64,000 bases of DNA from Kitasatospora sp. Root107. Its GTDB lineage: Bacteria; Actinomycetota; Actinomycetes; Streptomycetales; Streptomycetaceae. Each line of letters starts with the position of its first letter. Position 1 is the first letter of the stretch. The DNA lies in assembly GCF_001424875.1 (NCBI RefSeq), contig NZ_LMCT01000005.1:44788-108787 (forward strand), given 5' to 3'. The notes beneath the pieces are model-generated. The model did not search any database and was not told where the DNA came from. It worked only from the letters and a program-made list of their open reading frames with translations. This document shows positions 1 to 8,578 of the stretch, piece after piece. The position numbers and the translations under genes are program-made.

Positions 1-915
1 GTTGCCCTCCTGGATCAGGTCCAGGAAGAGCATGCCGCGGCCGGTGTAGCGCTTGGCCAGCGAGACCACCAGGCGGAGGTTGGCCTCCAGCAGGTGGTTC
101 TTGGCCCGGCGGCCGTCCTCGGCGAACAGGCCGGCCTCGATCCGCTTGGCGAGCTCGACCTCCTGCTCGGCGTTGAGCAGCGGGACCTTGCCGATCTGCT
201 TCAGGTAGTCCTTGACCGGGTCGGCGGTGGCACCGGCGACCGCGACCTGCTGAGCGGGCGCGTCGTCCTCGTCGTCGTCGGAGAGCACAAAGCCCTTCGA
301 CTCCTCCTCGGGCTCCGCCTCGGCCTTGTCGGCGGGCAGCGCGTCGTCCTCGAGCTCTTCCTCGGGGCCGGACTCGTCGCTGCCGGACTTGGCGGTGGTC
401 TTCTTGGCGGCGGTCTTCTTCGCCGGGGCGGCCTTCTTCGCCACCGCCTTCTTGGCGGGCGCGGCCGCCTTCTTGGCGGTGACGACCTTGACCTCGCCGG
501 TCACGGCGTCCGTCTCCAGGCTCTCCACCACCCGGACCTCGGCCACGACCGGGGCCGCGACGGGGTTCGCGGACGGTGCGATCCGCACCGGCGGCTTGGT
601 GGGAGCGGACGGGCGGGTGGTGACCGCCTTGGCCGCCGTGCGCTTGGCAGTGCTCTTGGCCGCGACGCTCTTGCGCTTGGCGACAGTGGGCTCCGCCGCG
701 CTGACCATGAGGTCCACACCCTCCTCAATCAGAACCTGATTGAGGCTGCGCATGACGTTCTTCCACTTGGTGACCGGGATCTGGTCCGCCTCGAAAGCCT
801 GACGCACGTCGTCACCGGCGATCTGCCCCTGGGCCTTGCCCCGCTCGATGAGCGCCAGCAGAGCCGCGGACTCGGCGATCTCGGGGGGGAGCGAACGGGA
901 TGTGCTGGCCGACAC
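1..915 (-). CDS. hrdB: Principal RNA polymerase sigma factor HrdB (partial, C-terminus outside window)
   Basis: This encodes the N-terminal 305 residues of a group 1 sigma-70 factor, which directs RNA polymerase to housekeeping promoters. The GTG start at 915 gives [19 protein letters not shown] and is preceded by an AGAGG ribosome-binding site. Residues 10-70 are the region 1.1-like start. Residues about 140-180 form a Lys/Ala/Pro-rich linker (KKAAPAKK-type repeats), typical of streptomycete HrdB. Residues about 225-305 carry region 1.2 and the start of region 2, with [12 protein letters not shown] and [17 protein letters not shown]. Regions 2.2-4 lie outside the window. The whiH gene follows immediately upstream, as in other Streptomyces. 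Family assignment is secure; only the 3' part is unseen. Confidence 0.96.
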   Translation of the reverse strand, partial: MSASTSRSLPPEIAESAALLALIERGKAQGQIAGDDVRQAFEADQIPVTKWKNVMRSLNQVLIEEGVDLMVSAAEPTVAKRKSVAAKSTAKRTAAKAVTTRPSAPTKPPVRIAPSANPVAAPVVAEVRVVESLETDAVTGEVKVVTAKKAAAPAKKAVAKKAAPAKKTAAKKTTAKSGSDESGPEEELEDDALPADKAEAEPEEESKGFVLSDDDEDDAPAQQVAVAGATADPVKDYLKQIGKVPLLNAEQEVELAKRIEAGLFAEDGRRAKNHLLEANLRLVVSLAKRYTGRGMLFLDLIQEGN

Positions 916-1213
916 GAACAACCTCTCGGACGATGAGACAAACTCGACACCAGTACCTGCCGCCGAGCCGACAGGAGCGGCCACGCGCGATCCGCGCGGG
1001 CCCGGTTCCGACCGGCTCGGGCTTGAGGACTGGGGTGTGCAGGACGGCAGCGGCGCCGCAGACCAACACAGCATTCTGACACGGTGGCGGTATTCCGGAG
1101 TTGCTTCCGCTCCGTACACATCGCCGCTGCTCCTCAAGTGTTACGCATGGCCTTGGTGGCGCCGGTCACACCGACGGGCCCCGGACCGCCCCGATCACGG
1201 TCGAAAGACGGCC
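916..1213. other. hrdB upstream region, no gene seen
   Basis: This roughly 300-base stretch separates the hrdB start from the terminator behind whiH and should hold the hrdB promoter or promoters. I see no convincing coding sequence on either strand: reading frames here have no ribosome-binding site and no family signature. I could not assign a specific -35/-10 pair with confidence. Confidence 0.6.
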
Positions 1214-1253
1214 ATGGCCCTTCAGCCGCAGGTGAAGACGGCTGAAGGGCCAT
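1214..1253 (-). terminator. Strong hairpin terminator downstream of whiH
   Basis: A perfect 15-bp stem (1214-1228 pairing with 1239-1253, ATGGCCCTTCAGCCG on the left arm) encloses a 10-base loop. It lies about 140 bp after the whiH stop codon on the minus strand and before the hrdB promoter region. It probably insulates hrdB from whiH transcription. There is no long U tract, as is usual in high-GC actinobacteria. Confidence 0.75.
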
Positions 1254-1394
1254 TGGGTACCGACGCGTATCCGTACTCGGATCGTTGCCTTTCGGGCTTG
1301 TGATCGACGCTTCGTTCGACCGCCCGGGCGGTGTTCGGCCTGGCAGGGTGCCCGGATCAGGGCTCGCGGCCAGGTTCGCGATCAGTGCTTGCGG

Positions 1395-2264
1395 TCAGTG
1401 CTCGCGGGGGGCCGGGACGGAGTGCTCGACCTCGGGGTGCACGGTGAGCAGGGCACGGACGGCGGCGTCGGCGGCGGTGCCGTCGCCGGTGCCGAGCGCG
1501 TCGACCAGGCGGATGTGCAGGCTGACCGCCGCGTCGGACGGACGCTCGCAGGAGGTGGCCGGACCGCCGGAGACCTGGAGCGAGCAGGAGACGATGGTGG
1601 AGAGGTGCTCCAGCATCCGGTTCCCGGCCATCTGCAGGATCAGCGCGTGCAGTTCGAGGTCGGCTCGGCCGTAGCCGACCAGGTCGCCCTGGGTGGCGGC
1701 GAGGCCCATCAGCTCGGCCAGCTCGGTCAGCCGCTGCTGGACGTCCTCCCGGCCGTGGCCGGCCGCCAGCCGGGCGGCCAGCGGCTCGATCGCCCAGCGG
1801 AGCTCGAACAGCTCGCGACGCTGCTCGTCGCGCTGCGGGCCGAAGGCGCGCCACTCGATGATGTCGGGGTCGAGCAGGTTCCAGTCGCTGACCGGACGGA
1901 CCCGGGTGCCGACGTTCGGCCGGGCACTGACCAGGCCCTTGGCCTCCAGGACCCGGAGGGACTCGCGGACGACGGTGCGGGAGACCTCGAACCGCTGGCC
2001 GATCTCCTCCGGCACCAGCGGGCGGTCGGCGCCCAGGTCGCCGGAGACGATCATCTGACCGAGCTGCTGGACCAGCTGGCCGTGCAGGCCGCGGCCCCGG
2101 CTGCTGGTGGTCTTCCGGCCGATCCGCAGCTCGGACTCGGCACCCTCCCAGCGGGGGGCGGGCGGGGTGGGCCGTTCGGCGTAGGAGAAGCGGTCCAGCT
2201 CGGCGGGACCGACTGCGTCGGACGGGCGAGCCGTGTTCATGGTGGGGTGCGCAAGGGTACTCAC
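1395..2264 (-). CDS. whiH: GntR/FadR-type sporulation regulator WhiH
   Basis: A 289-residue GntR-family regulator of the FadR subgroup. An N-terminal winged helix (about residues 62-125, with EEIGQRFEVSRTVVRESLRVLE) binds DNA. An FCD effector-binding domain follows (about residues 140-275). Its position immediately upstream of hrdB is the conserved place of whiH, a regulator of aerial hypha septation in Streptomyces. The GTG at 2264 (VSTLAHPTMNTARP) was chosen because it sits 7 bases after the sigma-WhiG-like -10 element, which fits a leaderless mRNA. An AAAGGA lies only 3 bases before it, too close for a normal ribosome-binding site. An alternative ATG is at 2240. Identification rests on family plus synteny. 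Confidence 0.88.
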   Translation of the reverse strand: MSTLAHPTMNTARPSDAVGPAELDRFSYAERPTPPAPRWEGAESELRIGRKTTSSRGRGLHGQLVQQLGQMIVSGDLGADRPLVPEEIGQRFEVSRTVVRESLRVLEAKGLVSARPNVGTRVRPVSDWNLLDPDIIEWRAFGPQRDEQRRELFELRWAIEPLAARLAAGHGREDVQQRLTELAELMGLAATQGDLVGYGRADLELHALILQMAGNRMLEHLSTIVSCSLQVSGGPATSCERPSDAAVSLHIRLVDALGTGDGTAADAAVRALLTVHPEVEHSVPAPREH

Positions 2265-2271
2265 AGGTCCT

Positions 2272-2299
2272 TTGTCGGCGATCGGCGGGCCCGGCTTGA
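2272..2299 (-). promoter_or_regulatory. Candidate sigma-WhiG promoter of whiH
   Basis: On the minus strand the sequence reads TCAA (2299-2296), exactly 16 bases, then GCCGACAA (2279-2272). The sigma-WhiG/FliA consensus known from Streptomyces is TAAA-N16-GCCGATAA, so this matches with one mismatch in each element and exact spacing. The expected transcription start falls at about the chosen GTG codon. whiH is an established sigma-WhiG target, which supports the call. Confidence 0.7.
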
Positions 2300-2501
2300 G
2301 AATTCTCGTGAAAAGCACACGAAAGGGTGATCGCCCGTGACCGGATAATTGACTTCTTATCAGCCAGAAGCCACCATTTCGCCCCGGGGTCGACGACCTT
2401 GGTGACAGGACGTCACCTGGCTTGTGGCGCAGGCGGATCCACGCGCGCGGGGTGACGCGGGATGAGCGGCGGAGGGGCCTGCGTCCGAGTGCGACGGTGG
2501 G

Positions 2502-3311
2502 TCAGAGCGCGCGGCGCCGGATCTGGGCCAGCAGGCCGGCCAGCAGCAACAGCACCGCCGGAACCGAGACGGCGGCCAGCAGCGTGCCGTCCAGTGCCGC
2601 GGAGACCTCCAGCTGCTGGGCATCGGCGCCCCGCACCAGGTCCAACCCGTACTGGAACGGCAGCAGTTCGCGGAGCTGGGCCGGCCAGACCCGGCCGCTC
2701 TGCCGGAGCAGCAGCGACAGCACGGGCTCGAGCAGGGCCGGGACGGCGCACAGGATCAGCAGACCGGCCGCGGCGCTGCGCACCAGCGAGGTGACCAGCA
2801 GTCCGGCCCAGCCCGCCAACGCGGTCAGGCCGACGAAGAAGACCAACGGCCGGAGCACTTCGGCGAATCCGGCCGAGGCCGGGTCGAACAGCGCGGCGAC
2901 CCGCGCGCCCGGCGCGTGCAGCAGCCGCAGCACCGCCGCGTCCAGCAGCACGGTGGCGGCCGCGAGCAGCACCGCCAGCACCCCGGTCGCGGCCAGCTTG
3001 GCGACCAGCAGCCCGAGGCGGCGGCGGTAGGACACCCGGCCGGCCGGCAGGCCCGGGTACCGGACCTCGTGGCCGTACGACAGGGCGCCGAGCGCGCCCG
3101 CACCGAGGGCGGCGATCGGGAGCGGCAGCAGCGGGACGACGGCCGTCACGCAGCGGACGGCGGCGGCCGTGCCGAGCTGGCCGGCCGGCAGCTGCCTGGC
3201 CAGCACCACCGCCACGGCGGCGTCGGCCAGCAGGACGGCGGCCAGGATCAGCCAGGTGGACCGGAGGCCGCGCAGCCGCCGCACCTCGTATGCCAGTACG
3301 CGCACGGTCAC
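2502..3311 (-). CDS. ABC-2 type transporter permease
   Basis: A 269-residue integral membrane protein with six hydrophobic segments, starting MTVRVLAYEVRRLRGLRSTWLILAAVLL. It has no signal peptide. The pattern of an N-terminal helix after a short basic stretch and long loops rich in Arg is typical of ABC-2 exporter permeases. Its start codon overlaps the stop codon of the upstream ATPase gene (ATGA, 3308-3311), so the two are translationally coupled and presumably form one exporter. The substrate cannot be read from the sequence. Confidence 0.85.
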   Translation of the reverse strand: MTVRVLAYEVRRLRGLRSTWLILAAVLLADAAVAVVLARQLPAGQLGTAAAVRCVTAVVPLLPLPIAALGAGALGALSYGHEVRYPGLPAGRVSYRRRLGLLVAKLAATGVLAVLLAAATVLLDAAVLRLLHAPGARVAALFDPASAGFAEVLRPLVFFVGLTALAGWAGLLVTSLVRSAAAGLLILCAVPALLEPVLSLLLRQSGRVWPAQLRELLPFQYGLDLVRGADAQQLEVSAALDGTLLAAVSVPAVLLLLAGLLAQIRRRAL

Positions 3312-4537
3312 TCGCTCCGGTGGTCGGGCCCGGTCACGGGCCGGGAGATGGGGCGGACGGTGGAGCTCTCGGGGACCTCGTCGCGGAACAGCTGATGGCC
3401 ACTCAGGGAGACGGCGCGCAACGGCCGTTCAGGGGCGGCGGTGGCGGTGGCGATGGTGGCGGCGGTGAGCTGGGCGACCAGGGTCTGCTCCTCCGGGCGC
3501 TCAGCGGGCTGCCCGGACTGGTCGGCCTGCTCGGGTAGTCCGGACTGGCCGAACTGGGGCTGCGGTCGGGTGTCGTCCCGGTTCCTGCCCGGGGCGTCCG
3601 GCGGGTTCAGCAGAACGTGGCCGGAGCGGCCGGAGGCAGTCGGGAGGGAGGGGTGCGGGACGGGCTGCTCGACCACCCGGTCGGCCAGTTCGTGCAGCAG
3701 GATGCCGTGCCGGTAGGCGAGTTCACCGATCTCGGTACGGCCGAGACCGCTCACCGCGAGGCCCACTCCGCCGTCCCGGCGGACCTGGTGGCCCTGCTCG
3801 GTCAGCAGGTCCGCCAGCCTGGCCATCTGCGGGCCCCGGACCGACACCTCGGGGTGCAGCCTGGTGCGACGGAACTCGGCGACCGGCTGGTCGGCCACCA
3901 GACGGCCCTGGTCGAGCGTGACCACCCGGTCAGCCAGCACTGCGGCCTCCTGCGGCGTGCGGGTGGTGACCAGGACGGTGCCGCCGGAGACCGTGAAGGA
4001 GCGCAGGAAGGAGTGGAACCACTCGACGTTGCGCGGCGAAAGGCCCTCGGTCGGGGCGTCCAACAGCAGCGTCCCGGGCGAACCGAGCAGCGCGACCGCC
4101 AGGGCCAGCCTGCGGTGCATCCCGGGCGAGAACGAGCGCAGCCGGTGCCCGGCGACCCCCGCCAGCCTGGTCTGCTCCAGCAGTTCGTCGGCCCGGGCAG
4201 CCGGGACGCCGACCGCGCCCGCCAGCATCCGCAGGTGCGCGCGGGCCTTCAGGCCCGGGTGACCGCCGCCGGCCGCGGCGTCCCCGCCGGCGGTGGGGAG
4301 CAGCACGCCCACCTGCCGTTCGGGGCGGCGGAGCCTGCGGTACGTCCGGCCGTCGAACAGGGTGATGCCCTGGCCACGCTCCAGTTCGACCATCAGCCGC
4401 AGGGCGGTGGTCTTCCCCGCGCCCTCCGCACCCAGCAGCGCGGTGACCACACCGGGGCGGGCGTCGAAGGTGAGGTCGAGCAGAGCCGGTGCCCGGCCCC
4501 GGCGGTGGACCTTGGTCAGTCCGGTGATCTGGATCAT
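3308..4537 (-). CDS. ABC transporter ATP-binding protein with degenerate catalytic motifs
   Basis: A 409-residue ABC ATPase. The nucleotide-binding domain covers about residues 1-225: Walker A is GAEGAGKTT (about 36-44) and the signature is FSPGM (about 134-138). Two catalytic positions are altered: Walker B reads LLLDAPTEG, with Ala where the catalytic Glu is expected (normally LLLDEPT), and the switch segment reads TVLVTTRTPQEA, with Arg where the His is expected. A roughly 180-residue C-terminal extension, Pro- and Gln-rich, has no recognised domain. It is paired with the permease by a 4-base overlap. It may hydrolyse ATP poorly or use binding only; that is inference. Confidence 0.87.
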   Translation of the reverse strand: MIQITGLTKVHRRGRAPALLDLTFDARPGVVTALLGAEGAGKTTALRLMVELERGQGITLFDGRTYRRLRRPERQVGVLLPTAGGDAAAGGGHPGLKARAHLRMLAGAVGVPAARADELLEQTRLAGVAGHRLRSFSPGMHRRLALAVALLGSPGTLLLDAPTEGLSPRNVEWFHSFLRSFTVSGGTVLVTTRTPQEAAVLADRVVTLDQGRLVADQPVAEFRRTRLHPEVSVRGPQMARLADLLTEQGHQVRRDGGVGLAVSGLGRTEIGELAYRHGILLHELADRVVEQPVPHPSLPTASGRSGHVLLNPPDAPGRNRDDTRPQPQFGQSGLPEQADQSGQPAERPEEQTLVAQLTAATIATATAAPERPLRAVSLSGHQLFRDEVPESSTVRPISRPVTGPDHRSE

Positions 4538-4737
4538 CGCTGCCTGCTCCCATGTCTCGGCCGACCGGGGCCACGGAGCACCGCTGGCCCCGAGCCTGCA
4601 CAGTAGGGCGAGCAGGCCGAGAAATCGGGCATTACGGACGCGACTGGGACGACGTTCCCGTCCAGCTCACCCGATCAGGGGACAGCGACGGGGCCGGGAG
4701 CAGCAGGCAGGGGCGGGGACGGGCGGAACGGGCGGGG

Positions 4738-5487
4738 TCAGGCCTCGGGGCGGAGCATCGGCGGGTTGAGCACGGTGGCGCCGCCGGCCTTGAACAGCTG
4801 TGCGGGGCGGCCGCCCTGACGGGTCGTCGTACCGCCGGTGGGCAGCAGGAAGCCCGGCGTGCCGGTGACCTTCCGGTGGAAGTTGCGCGGGTCGAGGACC
4901 ACGCCCCAGACCGCCTCGTAGACCTGGCGCAGCTCGCCGACGGTGAACTCGGGCGGGCAGAACGCGGTGGCGAGCGAGGAGTACTCGATCTTGGATCGGG
5001 CCCGCTCCACGCCGTCGGCGAGGATCTTGCCGTGGTCGAAGGCCAGCGGGACACCCTCGACCGGGGTGGGGCCGAGCAGGTCGCCGACCGGGGCCCAGCG
5101 GGCGCTGCTGGCGTCGCCGCCGGGCTGCGGGGTGGGCAGGTCGGGGGCCAGTACCAGGTGGGCCACGCTGACCACCCGCATCCGGGGGTCGCGCTGCGGG
5201 TGACCGTAGGTGGCCAACTGCTCCAGATGGGCGCCGACCGCGCTCGGACCCGGGCCCGGCGCGGAGTGGGCGCGCAGACCGGTCTCCTCGGCCAGCTCTC
5301 TGGAGGCCGCCTCGGCGAGGCCCTCGCCGGGGCGGACGAAACCACCGGGCAGCGCCCAGTAGCCCTGGAACGGGGACTCGCCCCGTCGGACCAGCAGTGC
5401 GCAGAGCGCGTGCTCACGCACCGTCAGCACCACCAGGTCGACCGTGACAGCGAACGGGGGGAAGGCCGACGGGTCATAACGCGACAT
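4738..5487 (-). CDS. Nudix-domain transcriptional regulator (NrtR-like)
   Basis: A 249-residue protein with an N-terminal Nudix domain (about residues 10-150) and a C-terminal winged helix (about 165-245, with [15 protein letters not shown] and [12 protein letters not shown]). The Nudix box is intact and fits GX5EX7REUXEEXGU (GFVRPGE ... RELAEETGL), so hydrolase activity is possible. The architecture is that of NrtR, a regulator of NAD metabolism genes that senses ADP-ribose derivatives. No NAD biosynthesis gene is adjacent here. The ATG at 5487 ([12 protein letters not shown]) is chosen by resemblance to family N-termini. An in-frame ATG at 5499 has a better-placed purine-rich stretch, AGAGAG. 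A palindromic site just upstream suggests autoregulation. Confidence 0.82.
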   Translation of the reverse strand: MSRYDPSAFPPFAVTVDLVVLTVREHALCALLVRRGESPFQGYWALPGGFVRPGEGLAEAASRELAEETGLRAHSAPGPGPSAVGAHLEQLATYGHPQRDPRMRVVSVAHLVLAPDLPTPQPGGDASSARWAPVGDLLGPTPVEGVPLAFDHGKILADGVERARSKIEYSSLATAFCPPEFTVGELRQVYEAVWGVVLDPRNFHRKVTGTPGFLLPTGGTTTRQGGRPAQLFKAGGATVLNPPMLRPEA

Positions 5488-5497
5488 GGCGACGATC

Positions 5498-5520
5498 ATA
5501 GTCGTCTCTCTGACGATAAG
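5498..5520. promoter_or_regulatory. Candidate operator of the NrtR-like gene
   Basis: The segment contains ATAGTCGTC and, 5 bases on, GACGATAA, an imperfect inverted repeat. It sits immediately before the regulator's start codon and overlaps the alternative start. Self-binding of NrtR-type regulators near their own gene is known; that this site is the operator is inference. Confidence 0.45.
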
Positions 5521-5626
5521 CACAGCCGTCGGCAGACCTCGTCAGATGGCCCGCCCGGCGCGGTGGCCGGCCCTCGCCCGGCGGAGGTCCGCGGGTGTCG
5601 GCGGGCTCCGCGGGCTCAGCCCCGGC

Positions 5627-8053
5627 TCAGCGCGCGCCGAGCTGGAGCTCCGGTGACGCCTCCTCCACGACGGCCACGCCGATCCGGCTGACCCGGACCG
5701 AGAACGGCTCGCCCGCCACCCGCAGGCCGCTGAGCTCCAGCTCCCCCAGCGGTGCGGTGCTGGCCGGGCGGACGGTGACCCGACCGGCCGGAACGTCGGG
5801 CCGGACGCCCGCCAGGGCCGTCACCAGGTGGACCACGGCGGCCGAGGAAAGCGCAGCCGGGCGGCAGGCCGCCGGGTGCGGCACCGGCGGACACCCCGTC
5901 ACCCGCTGCTCCCCCGCGTACATCTCGGGCAGTCGGCCCTCGAAGTGCGAGGCGGCGTCCAACAGGCCGTCCAGCAGGACCCGGGCCTCCCGCTCGAACC
6001 CGGCCTCGGCCAGGCCCGTGACGGCGAGCACCGTCTCGTGCACCCGGCTGGCGCCGCTGCGGTGGCCGAGCGGGTTGAACCGGGGCGACTTGGCGCTGAG
6101 CGTCCGCAGGCCCCAGCCGCAGTCGAACTCCGGGGTCACCAGGCGCTGGGCCAGGATCCTGGTCTGCTCCCGGTCGAGCAGGCCCTCGTGCTGGGCCCCG
6201 GCTCCGGCCAGACCGAGATCCAGCAGGTGCACGAAGGAGGAGGCTACGGCGGGCAACGGGCGGCCCGGGGCGACCAGGGCGGCGGCGGGGCGGCCGCCCG
6301 ACAGGTCGTCGATCCAGAACTGGTCACGGAACCGCTCCCGCAGACCGGCGGCCCAGACCCGCCACTCCGGCGCGCTAGGGCGGCCGAACGCCTCCAGCAG
6401 CTCGGCCCCGTGCAGCGCGGCCCGATGGGCCTGGGCCTGCACCTCGCAGCGGGCCGGCACCGGCCGGGCGGCCCGCTCCTCGGCCGAGCGGCCGAGGTCG
6501 GTGACGAAGCCGACCGGGCCCTCGGGGGCGTCGGCCGTCGGCCGGTCGTCGACCACCGGCCGGTCGTCGGTGACGTTGGCGCGCAGGGCGGCGAGCGCCC
6601 GCTCGGCGGCGGGCAGCAGCTCGGCGACCTCCTGGCGCGGCAGGCCCCAACGCCACGCCTCCGCCAGCACGGTGACGAACAGCAGGGTCGCCTCGGTGGC
6701 CGTGCAGGACAGCGGCAGCTCGGGCCCGGCATGCCGGAGCACTCCGGGGATCACCCCGGCCTGCGGGCCCGAGGTCGGCTGCCGACGGGCCAGCGCGCGG
6801 AGCGTACCGGCCGCCAGCCGGGTGCCGAGCGGAAGCACCAACCTGGCCGCCCAGAGCGCGTCGGCAGCGGTCAGACCGAACCGCCAGGGCGCCCCGGAGA
6901 CGGGGTAGAGGTCGGTCGGCCGGTCCGCGTCGGCCACCAGCAGGCTGCCGAGCGCGTCCAGCGAACGCGGCACCAGCAGCTCCACCCGGGAGTCGTCGCA
7001 CCTGACCTCGGGCTCGGACCAGGGCAGCGGCACCCCCGCGCCACGGCCGGTCGGCGGACGTACTCCCACCGGGGTGGCGCTCTCCAGGGTGGTGCTCAGC
7101 TCGACCGACCAGCGGGCACCCGGCTGCACCTCAAGGTCCCAGCGCAGGACGCCGGCACCGGCCAGCACGGCGTGCGGCGAGGGCCGCGAGGTGACGGTGG
7201 CGCTGTGCTGCGGGCCGGCCCAGCGCAGCCCGGCCGACTGGACCTGCCCTGGCAAGTCCGCCGACCGCTGACCGGCGGCGATCTCGGCCAGCAGGCCGAG
7301 GTCGGTACCGAGCGCGATCTCCAGCGGTATGCGGGCGGGGCGGCTGCCGGTGTTCCGTACCGTCACGGTCTCCACGCCGTTGGCGTGGCGGAGCCGTTCG
7401 ACCGTCAGGGTCGGGTCCGGATCGGGGTCGCCGGGCAGCCGGACGGCGCCGACGAAGCGGGCCTCGGCCGCCGAGGTGAGGGTGCCCTGGAGCGGCATCG
7501 GCTCCATCCCGCCGAGCCGGACCTCCATCCTCGCCAGGGTGCGGATGCCCGCGCGGTAGAAGCCGTGCAGGCCGTGCCCCCGCAGTTGGCCGTCCGGGCC
7601 GGAGGCGGCCATCGCCGGGGCGCTGACGCACAGCACGGTGGCGTGCGTGGCGACGGGCTGAGGGCGGGCCTGGACGGGCGGGCGCGGCGGCTGGCCGGGC
7701 GCACCCGCCATGGGGGCGGGGTTCGGAGGGAGGCCGGGCCCCTGGTCGGGGCGCGGGATCCCGGCTCTCGACGCCGCGTCAGCGGACGGGCCCGCGCCGG
7801 GTGGTGCGTACGGCGGGCGCGCGGGTGCGGACTGGGCTGCGGGGTGAACGGCGGGGTGGGGTACGGAGTGCGGCGGGGCCGGTGGCGCCGACGGGGCGCC
7901 GGACCAGGCAGGTACTGGCGGCACGGCGCCGGTGGGGCCGAAGCCGGCGGGACCGGCGCCGGGGGCGGGGTACGGAGCGGGCCCGGCGGGACCTGACGGT
8001 GCGGCAGACCCGGTGGGGGGCGGCGTGTCCCGGGGCGGCCTTGGGTCGGTCAC
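5627..8053 (-). CDS. Glycogen-debranching-like protein (amylo-alpha-1,6-glucosidase family)
   Basis: An 808-residue protein. The GTG at 8053 (VTDPRPPRDTPPPTG) is chosen because AAGGAGAG lies 5 bases upstream; the reading frame stays open further upstream but only as a GC-rich shadow. Residues 1-165 are a low-complexity Pro/Ala/Gly region. Residues about 170-380 resemble the N-terminal beta-sandwich of bacterial debranching-type proteins (GHGLHGFYRAGIRTLARMEV). Residues about 430-800 resemble an (alpha/alpha)6 glucosidase barrel, with FDCGWGLRTLSAKSPRFNPL and YAGEQRVTG segments. No signal peptide is present, so it is cytoplasmic. Likely substrates are glycogen or other alpha-glucans, but the exact activity is uncertain. 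The disordered Pro-rich N-terminal extension is unusual. Confidence 0.8.
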   Translation of the reverse strand: MTDPRPPRDTPPPTGSAAPSGPAGPAPYPAPGAGPAGFGPTGAVPPVPAWSGAPSAPPAPPHSVPHPAVHPAAQSAPARPPYAPPGAGPSADAASRAGIPRPDQGPGLPPNPAPMAGAPGQPPRPPVQARPQPVATHATVLCVSAPAMAASGPDGQLRGHGLHGFYRAGIRTLARMEVRLGGMEPMPLQGTLTSAAEARFVGAVRLPGDPDPDPTLTVERLRHANGVETVTVRNTGSRPARIPLEIALGTDLGLLAEIAAGQRSADLPGQVQSAGLRWAGPQHSATVTSRPSPHAVLAGAGVLRWDLEVQPGARWSVELSTTLESATPVGVRPPTGRGAGVPLPWSEPEVRCDDSRVELLVPRSLDALGSLLVADADRPTDLYPVSGAPWRFGLTAADALWAARLVLPLGTRLAAGTLRALARRQPTSGPQAGVIPGVLRHAGPELPLSCTATEATLLFVTVLAEAWRWGLPRQEVAELLPAAERALAALRANVTDDRPVVDDRPTADAPEGPVGFVTDLGRSAEERAARPVPARCEVQAQAHRAALHGAELLEAFGRPSAPEWRVWAAGLRERFRDQFWIDDLSGGRPAAALVAPGRPLPAVASSFVHLLDLGLAGAGAQHEGLLDREQTRILAQRLVTPEFDCGWGLRTLSAKSPRFNPLGHRSGASRVHETVLAVTGLAEAGFEREARVLLDGLLDAASHFEGRLPEMYAGEQRVTGCPPVPHPAACRPAALSSAAVVHLVTALAGVRPDVPAGRVTVRPASTAPLGELELSGLRVAGEPFSVRVSRIGVAVVEEASPELQLGAR

Positions 8054-8578
8054 CAGGCTCTCCTTCTTCGGCCGGTCGACGGCTGGGTTGCCGGTCGGCC
8101 GGGCTCGTGGTCGGTCAGGGGCGGGTACGGCTGGATCGGAGCGGTGGTCGGACCGCTCGTAGAGCATGGGACCGGGCCCACACCCGTGGTGCGGCGCCGG
8201 TCGGACGGGCCGGTCGCGTCGTGAGCCGCGCTGCTCCGACGCCCGGACACTCGCCGCCCGGACGTCGTTCGGGCGGCCGGCGCATATGCCCCGCAGGTTG
8301 AACGCACCGCACCTCCCCCAGGTCACGCCGATCCGGCTGTCATCGGCAGGCCGATCGCCTGTCGCACCAGTTGTCGCACTGCCTCGAACGGCCCCCGTCA
8401 GCGGCGGTCGGCAACGGCTCCCCCGTGTCGTTCGCGGCCGGAGTGCCCCGACCGGATCCCGTCCCGACGGCTGCTTCGCCCGCGCCAGGATACGGTGCGG
8501 TGGCGGCGGCGGGCGCACCGGGAACACCGTGGGCGGCCGCCGCTCAGCGCCTGTGACCAGCGTGTACCGAGGAGTTGT
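8054..8578. other. Divergent intergenic region, no clear gene
   Basis: This 525-base stretch separates the debranching-like gene (leftward) from the S33 peptidase gene (rightward) and must hold both promoters. A TACGGT hexamer near 8490 could be a -10 element for the rightward gene. One short leftward frame (8307 to 8050, start GTG after GGGGGAGG) has a good ribosome-binding site but an Arg/Pro/Thr-rich product without any family resemblance, so I do not call it a gene. Confidence 0.45.

Noticed and set aside
8050-8307. A short leftward frame of 85 codons with GGGGGAGG before its GTG
   Set aside because: The product is Arg/Pro/Thr-rich without family likeness and overlaps the start of the debranching-like gene; the ribosome-binding site alone is not enough.
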